A stretch of DNA of 38,954 bases from Gammaproteobacteria bacterium (GTDB taxonomy: Bacteria; Pseudomonadota; Gammaproteobacteria; Nevskiales; Nevskiaceae), in assembly GCA_022599775.1 (NCBI GenBank), contig JAHZLQ010000064.1:1-38954 (forward strand). The letters are read 5' to 3'. Each line of letters begins with the position of its first letter. Position 1 is the stretch's first letter. The notes under the pieces were generated by a model that was not told where the DNA came from, ran no database searches, and was given only the letters and a program-made list of their open reading frames with translations. The position numbers and the translations under genes are program-made. Positions 33,918-38,954 of the stretch are shown here, piece by piece.

Positions 33918-34937
33918 TCAGCCGGCCACGGCGCCGCTTTCGGGCACGGCGGTCTGCTTCAGAATTCCACTGAGCACCTCGTCGGCGGTGATGCCGAGCG
34001 ATTCCGCCTCGTAGGTCAGACCGACACGGTGCCGCATCACATCCAGGAACACATCCTGTACGAAGGCCGGGGTAACGAAGTCGCTGCCGCGCAGCCATGC
34101 CAGGGCACGACTCGCCTGGAACAGGCTGAGCGAGGCACGCGGCGAGGCACCAAAGGCCAGGGTCTTGGGCGCAGCGCCCGCCTCCTCGCGCTTTGCGGCG
34201 ATCGTACGCGTCTCGCGCACCAGAGCGACCATGTACCCCTGCATGGATTCGGCGACATGAATCGCGTCAACCTCCTTTCGCAGTTCCAGAAGCTGCTCGC
34301 CGCTGGCTACGGCGCTCAGCGCCGGCTGCGATGTGACGTTGCCCCAACGCCGCACCATTTCCAGTTCCTCATCAAGGGCCGGGTAGTCGAGCAGCAACTT
34401 GAACAGGAATCGGTCGAGCTGCGCCTCGGGCAGTGGATAGGTCCCTTCCTGCTCGACCGGGTTCTGCGTGGCCATGACCAGAAACGGCTTCGGCAAGGGA
34501 TAGGTGGTACCGCCGATGGTGACCTGACGCTCTTGCATCGCTTCCAGCAAGGCACTCTGCACTTTGGCCGGCGAGCGGTTGATTTCGTCGGCCAGTACGA
34601 GATTGGCGAAGATCGGCCCCAGATGCGGCGAGAACTGACCGTCTCCCGGCGAATAGACCATGGTGCCGACGATGTCGCTGGGCAGAAGGTCGGGCGTGAA
34701 CTGAACGCGCTCGAAGGAGACGCCCATTGATTGCGCCAGCGACTTGACCAGCAGGGTCTTGGCGAGCCCCGGCATACCCTCCAGAAGGACATGGCCACCC
34801 GTCAGCAAAGCGATCTGCAAACGCTCGATGATCTGGCTCTGCCCAAGGACCGCTTTGCCGATCTCTGCGGACAGACGCGACGACCACTGCGCGCCGGGAG
34901 ACACCGCGTTCGAAACCTCAGCGGATGTGGCGCTCAT
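33918..34937 (-). CDS. moxR: MoxR-type AAA+ ATPase
   Basis: A 339-residue cytoplasmic AAA+ ATPase. Walker A is GMPGLAKT (54-61), Walker B is in NLVLADEINRSPAKVQSALL, sensor 1 is in MATQNPVEQEGTYPLPEAQLDRF, and a C-terminal lid follows. MoxR ATPases act as chaperones; the founding case is needed to activate methanol dehydrogenase, and RavA-ViaA is a related pair. It heads the operon moxR-DUF58-batA-M81-M81-batB-batE. The predicted leader from promoter F is about 155 nt. The family call is firm; its client is unknown, and the M81 enzymes are the obvious candidates from context. Confidence 0.93.
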   Translation of the reverse strand: MSATSAEVSNAVSPGAQWSSRLSAEIGKAVLGQSQIIERLQIALLTGGHVLLEGMPGLAKTLLVKSLAQSMGVSFERVQFTPDLLPSDIVGTMVYSPGDGQFSPHLGPIFANLVLADEINRSPAKVQSALLEAMQERQVTIGGTTYPLPKPFLVMATQNPVEQEGTYPLPEAQLDRFLFKLLLDYPALDEELEMVRRWGNVTSQPALSAVASGEQLLELRKEVDAIHVAESMQGYMVALVRETRTIAAKREEAGAAPKTLAFGASPRASLSLFQASRALAWLRGSDFVTPAFVQDVFLDVMRHRVGLTYEAESLGITADEVLSGILKQTAVPESGAVAG

Positions 34938-35098
34938 CGCGACTCACCATTCGGGACCAGAGTGACCATCGCAGCTGTGGCCGCCACCCACCGATGACCG
35001 TGAACACGCAACTTCGTGAGGCGCGCAGCAGGCGGCAAGGCATTGACAGCGTCGGTTCTCATTTGCATAGGTTTGTCTCATTCAAGGCCTAGGCAACC

Positions 35099-35162
35099 AT
35101 ATGGAGTGGTCGCTTCGGGAGCTAATGAATTGATCGGGAGATCGCATAACTCAAGGTTATGC
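35099..35162 (-). promoter_or_regulatory. LysR-box promoter F, upstream of the moxR operon
   Basis: GCATAAC-TCAAG-GTTATGC (35144-35162) is followed on the minus strand after 14 bp by TTCATTAG (35129-35122) and, 19 bp past TTCATT, by CCATAT (35104-35099) and GGT. A perfect seven-base palindrome. Its TTCATT-adjacent and -10 sequences closely resemble promoter E, so the two M81-carrying operons seem to share a promoter ancestor. Confidence 0.85.
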
Positions 35163-35459
35163 GATCAGGGCGTGATGCCTGCTCCGCGACGCACCCAACC
35201 GTCCCGTCGGCGCGTCCGCTCCGCCATGGCCCAGGACCGGATTCGCAACGATGCCGCTTCGGTGAACAGGTCCGGGGGCTCGTCCTGACGAACCGGCGAC
35301 GCACTCATGGGCTCATCGGTCGCAGACGCGACGGTGCGCAGCGTCTGCCGAGGCCTTGCTTCACGTCATCCATGGATCGACTGCAACTCGGATGCCATGG
35401 CCGCCGCATGCGCCGGCAACGGCGTCTTTCGGAGGCCGCACATGACCGCGATCCGTCCA
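35163..35459. other. intergenic stretch between divergent promoters F and G
   Basis: About 300 bp between the two palindromes. Short open frames on both strands have no Shine-Dalgarno or family features. I see no repeat or RNA gene. Confidence 0.5.
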
Positions 35460-35523
35460 CCATAATAAAGGGTTATGCCTCATCCCACTCTTTTCATTAG
35501 CCCGTGCGGAGCACTCCCGCTAG
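35460..35523 (+). promoter_or_regulatory. LysR-box promoter G, upstream of the D-amino-acid transaminase
   Basis: CATAAT-AAAGG-GTTATG (35461-35477) is followed on the plus strand by TTCATTAG (35493-35500) and, after 19 bp from TTCATT, by CGCTAG (35518-35523). One arm base departs from the consensus (T for C) and the -10 element is poor, so it is the weakest copy, but spacing is exact. The leader to the gene is about 175 nt. Confidence 0.75.
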
Positions 35524-35704
35524 GCTCCGCACCATCAATCAAGCATGCTCCGCGCCGCGGACCGGCGCCGGGTTCGACCAGGTCTTTGCGGCGGCTTGGC
35601 GGGGCCTTGTCGCCGGTGACGCGCGGGATCCGAGGTTGGACGGGTCTCAGTTTATTTTTGACGCGATGCGGCGTTCACTCTGAATTACAGGATTCGAGCT
35701 ACTC

Positions 35705-36571
35705 ATGACCGAGGTCTATCTCAACGGTACTTTCATGGAGTCCGAGCGTGCGCGGATTTCACCTTTGGACCGGGGTTTCCTGTTCGCGGACGGGGTGTAC
35801 GAAGTGATCCCCGCTTTCAACGGCGTCCTTTTTCGAATCGATGAACATCTCGCCCGGCTGGAACGTTCCTTGGGCGAACTGCAGATCTACAACCCGCACT
35901 CCAGAGAAACCTGGCAGGTGCTTTGTCAGAAGCTGCTGCTCCGGAATGGTGGCGGCAATGCCTCGGTCTACCTGCAGGTGACGCGGGGCACCGCCGCGAC
36001 TCGCGACCACGCGTTTCCAACGCCTCCGATCCCGCCCACCATCTTCATGACGACCGCAGCACTGAATGCGGAAACGGCGGTGACACATCCGGACAGCGCC
36101 AGCGGCGCAGCCGCCATCAGCGCCGACGATCCGCGCTGGGCCCGTTGCGACATCAAGTCGGTCTCGCTGCTGCCGAACGCCATGCTACGTCAGCAAGCGG
36201 TGGAAAGCGGTGCGGTCGAAGCGATATTGACTCGGGATGGTTTCCTGACCGAGGGCTCGTCCACCAATGTGTTCGTGGTCAAGGACGGTCTGATCGCGAC
36301 ACCGCCGCTCAGCAACCGGATTCTCGGCGGCATCACTCGCGATCTGGTGATCGAACTGTGCAGAAAGAATCGCATGCCATTCGAAGAACGTGAAGTATCC
36401 GAAGCGGAGCTGCTCGATGCGGATGAAATCTGGATCAGCAGTTCAACCAAGGATGTCATGCCGATCGTGAGCCTCAACCAGAAGCCGGTGGGCCACGGCC
36501 GTCCCGGTGAAGCCTGGAAAACCCTGGCGCGGCGCTACGTCGAGTTCAAACGCAATATCTGCTGCGAGTAG
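35705..36571 (+). CDS. dat: D-amino-acid transaminase-like class IV aminotransferase
   Basis: A 288-residue PLP enzyme of fold type IV; length is close to the 280-residue Bacillus D-amino-acid transaminase. It opens with the typical VYLNGTFMESERARISPLDRGF-like start (LDRGFLFADGVYEV at 21-34). The PLP lysine is K151 (DIKSVSLLPNAM), and E183 in TEGSSTN contacts the cofactor nitrogen. Dat interconverts D-Ala or other D-amino acids and 2-oxoglutarate with D-Glu, so it can feed D-amino groups into the D-glutamate route. The branched-chain transaminase (IlvE) is the main alternative, but the sequence and the neighbouring D-amino-acid dehydrogenase favour Dat. It is followed after about 100 nt by dadA on the same strand. 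Confidence 0.85.
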   Translation: MTEVYLNGTFMESERARISPLDRGFLFADGVYEVIPAFNGVLFRIDEHLARLERSLGELQIYNPHSRETWQVLCQKLLLRNGGGNASVYLQVTRGTAATRDHAFPTPPIPPTIFMTTAALNAETAVTHPDSASGAAAISADDPRWARCDIKSVSLLPNAMLRQQAVESGAVEAILTRDGFLTEGSSTNVFVVKDGLIATPPLSNRILGGITRDLVIELCRKNRMPFEEREVSEAELLDADEIWISSSTKDVMPIVSLNQKPVGHGRPGEAWKTLARRYVEFKRNICCE

Positions 36572-36673
36572 TCATTACCAAGACGACTGCCCATCCGCAG
36601 CAGCACGATCGATCATTCCGGACCGGCCGAATGCTCATGCCCCACTTTGCTGGAGTCAGCTGGAGTTGAATCA

Positions 36674-37933
36674 ATGAAGGTCATCGTCATGGGCGCCGGC
36701 GTCATCGGCGTCGCAACGGCCTGGTATCTGTCGAAGGCCGGACACGAAGTGACGGTGCTCGAACGCAATGCCGGTGCGGCCCGCGAGACCAGCTTCGGCA
36801 ACGGCGGCCAGATCTCGGTGAGTCACGCGGAACCCTGGGCCACACCGTCTGCGCCCTTGAAGATGCTGCGCTGGCTGGGGCGCGAGGACGCGCCGCTGTT
36901 GTTCCGCCTGCGCGCCGACCCGGCGCAGTGGGCCTGGGGACTCAAGTTTCTGCGCGAATGCACGGCCCAGCGCACGCGCGCCAACGCCGTGCAACTGGTT
37001 CGGCTCGGCACCTATAGCCGCACCCTGCTGCAGGCCCTGCGCACCGATTTCGACATCGAATACGACCACCTGTCACGCGGCATCCTGCATTACTTCACCA
37101 ACGCCAAGACCTTCGAAGGCACGATGGCGATGACGCGCGTGATGCGCGACCTGGGCTGCGAACGGCGCAGCATCGACGTCGACGAAGTCCTGCGGATCGA
37201 GCCTGCCCTCGCCGCCATCCGTTCGCAGCTGGTGGGCGCGACCTACACCAGCGCCGACGAATCCGGCGACGTTCACCTGTTCACCACGCGTCTGGCCGAG
37301 CGCTGCGAAAAGCGCGGCGTGCGCTTCCGGTACGGGGTGCGCATCACCCGCCTCACTGAAGAGCGCGGCCGTCTCAGCGGCGTTGAATACGCGGACGAAA
37401 CCGGCGCCTACCAGACCGCGACGGCGGACGCCTATGTGCTCGCACTCGGCAGCTTCAGCCGTGAGCTCGCCAGAACCGTGGGCGTCAAACTCGACATCTA
37501 TCCGGTCAAGGGCTATTCACTGACCCTGCCGATTCTGGACCCCGAGCGGGCGCCCAGCGTCAGCATCACCGACGAAGAACACAAGATCGTGTTTTCGCGC
37601 CTCGGAGACCGGATCCGTGTCGCCGGCACTGCCGAATTCAACGGCTATTCGATGGAACTCAATCAGGTCCGTTGCCAGGCGCTGCTCAAACGGACCCTGC
37701 AGGTCTTTCCGGGCATGAGCCAACCGGAACTGGGCAGCTACTGGACCGGTCTGCGCCCGTCCACTCCGAGCAACCTGCCCTACATCGGCCCGAGCCGCGT
37801 GCGCGGCCTGTATCTGAATACCGGGCACGGCACGCTCGGCTGGACCCACGGCTGCGGTTCCGGTCAGGCGCTCGCCGACATCATCGACGGCCGGCGACCG
37901 GACGTCGATTACGCCTTCTGCGGGCAGGCTTAG
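36674..37933 (+). CDS. dadA: D-amino-acid dehydrogenase (DadA-like FAD oxidoreductase)
   Basis: A flavoprotein of about 419 residues. The FAD-binding GAGVIG is at 7-12 (MKVIVMGAGVIGVATAWYL) and the DAO-type C-terminus is the DadA signature GHGTLGWTHGCGSGQALADII. DadA oxidises many D-amino acids to 2-oxo acids and ammonia, passing electrons to the respiratory chain at the inner membrane. I prefer the ATG at 36674, with GGAG 8 nt upstream, over the open frame from 36647, because it begins directly with the beta-strand of the nucleotide-binding fold. It probably shares promoter G with dat. It ends 18 nt from the convergent M42 gene. Confidence 0.92.
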   Translation: MKVIVMGAGVIGVATAWYLSKAGHEVTVLERNAGAARETSFGNGGQISVSHAEPWATPSAPLKMLRWLGREDAPLLFRLRADPAQWAWGLKFLRECTAQRTRANAVQLVRLGTYSRTLLQALRTDFDIEYDHLSRGILHYFTNAKTFEGTMAMTRVMRDLGCERRSIDVDEVLRIEPALAAIRSQLVGATYTSADESGDVHLFTTRLAERCEKRGVRFRYGVRITRLTEERGRLSGVEYADETGAYQTATADAYVLALGSFSRELARTVGVKLDIYPVKGYSLTLPILDPERAPSVSITDEEHKIVFSRLGDRIRVAGTAEFNGYSMELNQVRCQALLKRTLQVFPGMSQPELGSYWTGLRPSTPSNLPYIGPSRVRGLYLNTGHGTLGWTHGCGSGQALADIIDGRRPDVDYAFCGQA

Positions 37934-37951
37934 GACACGGGCGCCGGCTCG

Positions 37952-38954
37952 CTACAGGAACTCCTTGGGATGTGGCATCGGCGTCGGTTCCTCGATGTCT
38001 TCGGGCTTCCATTGGTGCGGAAAACCTTCGAGCGAGCCAATCGCACGACGGTCGCGCGCGACGACCGGTCCGTTCTGGGCGTAGAGCGTCACCAGTTCGG
38101 CGATGGCGTGCAGCGACGACAGATGCGTACGCTCATAGCCGTGCGAAGCGTCGGCACCGAAGCCGAGCAGGGCATGACGGATATCGTAGCCGGCGCGCAG
38201 GGCGGCTGCGGAATCCGAGAAGTAGTACGGGAATACATCACGCTGGTGCTCAATCCGGTGCTCCGTGCACAGACGCAGCAGTTCGCGCGTGAGGTGGTAG
38301 TCGAACGGTCCGCTTGAATCACAGATCGCCACGGTGACGCCGTGTTCGCGTGAGTTCTGGCCTTCGGCCGGTATCGCGATGTCGATCGAGACCATTTCGC
38401 TGATGCGCGCGTCGAGCACCGCCGAAGCACCGAAGCCGACTTCCTCGGTGATCGTGAACATCGGATGGAAATAGACCGGCAGCACCAGATCGGATTCGAC
38501 GATCGCCTTGATCGCCGCCAGCAGCGCGGCGACACCGGCCTTGTCATCGAGATGGCGTGAGGAGATGTAGCCGTTCTCGTGCAGCTCCGGCTGCGGGTCG
38601 ATCGAAATGAAGTCCCCGATATTGACGCCGAGCTGGGTGAGATCGGCCTTGGAATGCACGTTCTCGTCGAGACGCAGTTCCACCTGGGTCCAGTTGGTGG
38701 GCTGATCGTCGACCTGGTTGTTGAAGGCATGGCCGGAGGCCATCAGCGGCAGGATGGTTCCGCGAAACGGGCCGATGTCGGTGAACAGGGTGACGCGCGC
38801 ACCCTCGGCGAAGCGGCTGGACCAGCTGCCCAGCGGCAGCAGCGCGAGCCGGCCGTTGTCCTTGATCAGGCGCACCGTGGCGCCGAGCGTATCCAGATGC
38901 GCCACCACGGCGCAGGCCGGCCGGTCGGTTTCGCCCTTGATCGTGGCGCGGATC
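37952..38954 (-). CDS. M42-family aminopeptidase (NAGGN-system type), 5' end outside window
   Basis: About 334 residues are visible; the frame is open to the right edge, so the gene is incomplete at its N-terminus (a typical member is about 370-390 residues). Co-catalytic metal-site motifs of M42/M28-type peptidases are present: AHLDT (first histidine), HLDDKAG (bridging aspartate), TEEVGFGAS (catalytic glutamate pair), DIAIP and GADASHGYERTH near the C-terminus. The sequence resembles the M42 peptidase annotated with the osmoprotectant N-acetylglutaminylglutamine amide (NAGGN) genes; the NAGGN synthase genes, if any, would be outside. A role in final peptide cleavage is possible. Its promoter is not visible, so I cannot say whether it is in the regulon. 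Confidence 0.85.
   Translation of the reverse strand, partial: IRATIKGETDRPACAVVAHLDTLGATVRLIKDNGRLALLPLGSWSSRFAEGARVTLFTDIGPFRGTILPLMASGHAFNNQVDDQPTNWTQVELRLDENVHSKADLTQLGVNIGDFISIDPQPELHENGYISSRHLDDKAGVAALLAAIKAIVESDLVLPVYFHPMFTITEEVGFGASAVLDARISEMVSIDIAIPAEGQNSREHGVTVAICDSSGPFDYHLTRELLRLCTEHRIEHQRDVFPYYFSDSAAALRAGYDIRHALLGFGADASHGYERTHLSSLHAIAELVTLYAQNGPVVARDRRAIGSLEGFPHQWKPEDIEEPTPMPHPKEFL

Noticed and set aside
1-38954. tRNA, rRNA, CRISPR arrays, transposases or phage genes
   Set aside because: I looked for cloverleaf-like and CCA-ended segments, regularly spaced repeats and transposase or integrase motifs and found none.

Overview
This is a GC-rich, gene-dense bacterial window. Two large TonB-dependent receptors (TBDRs) with a 'VVVTGS' TonB box, a DUF3450 gene (usually beside ExbB/ExbD/TonB genes), an RND pump and REP-like palindromes point to a Gram-negative proteobacterium. 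A gammaproteobacterium of the Xanthomonadales/Nevskiales type is my best guess. There are no RNA genes, transposases or CRISPR arrays that I can see.

Layout. 1-233: start of a DUF3450 gene running off the left edge. 357-3242: TBDR 1. 9495 down to 3696: operon of TBDR 2, a secreted CapA-type metallophosphatase-like protein and a HupE/UreJ-type membrane protein. 10317-14580 (+): RND adaptor lipoprotein and permease. 17903 down to 14602: dgcN-like, dgcA-like and a LysR-type regulator gene, matching the published D-glutamate pathway (D-Glu to N-acetyl-D-Glu to N-acetyl-L-Glu). 24999 down to 18343: three tandem M81 (MlrC/microcystinase C-like) genes and an acidic amino acid symporter. 34937 down to 25237: moxR, DUF58, VWA gene, two more M81 genes, second VWA gene, BatE-like gene. 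35705-37933 (+): D-amino-acid transaminase and D-amino-acid dehydrogenase. 37952-38954: an M42 peptidase running off the right edge.

The main discovery is a shared promoter architecture occurring seven times. A 7-5-7 palindrome (GCATAAC-N5-GTTATGC, a canonical LysR T-N11-A box) is followed after 14 bp by TTCATTRG, and 19 bp after TTCATT comes a weak -10 element (often nnnTAwGGT). It lies upstream of TBDR 1, TBDR 2, the RND pump, dgcN, the three-gene M81 array, moxR and the D-amino-acid transaminase. These promoters can account for nearly every complete gene in the window, and the only regulator gene present is the LysR-type one. The window therefore looks like one dedicated regulon.

My reading is that it imports and dismantles peptides or polymers rich in D-amino acids, probably D-glutamate or iso-D-glutamate (peptidoglycan peptides, poly-gamma-glutamate or microcystin-like peptides). 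TBDRs would bring material across the outer membrane. Five exported M81 metallohydrolases would cut it, perhaps matured by the MoxR/VWA machinery encoded around them. The symporter would import the acidic amino acids, DgcN/DgcA, Dat and DadA would convert D-amino acids, and the RND pump would expel by-products. The substrate and the MoxR-M81 link are inference; the gene families and promoter repeats are seen directly.
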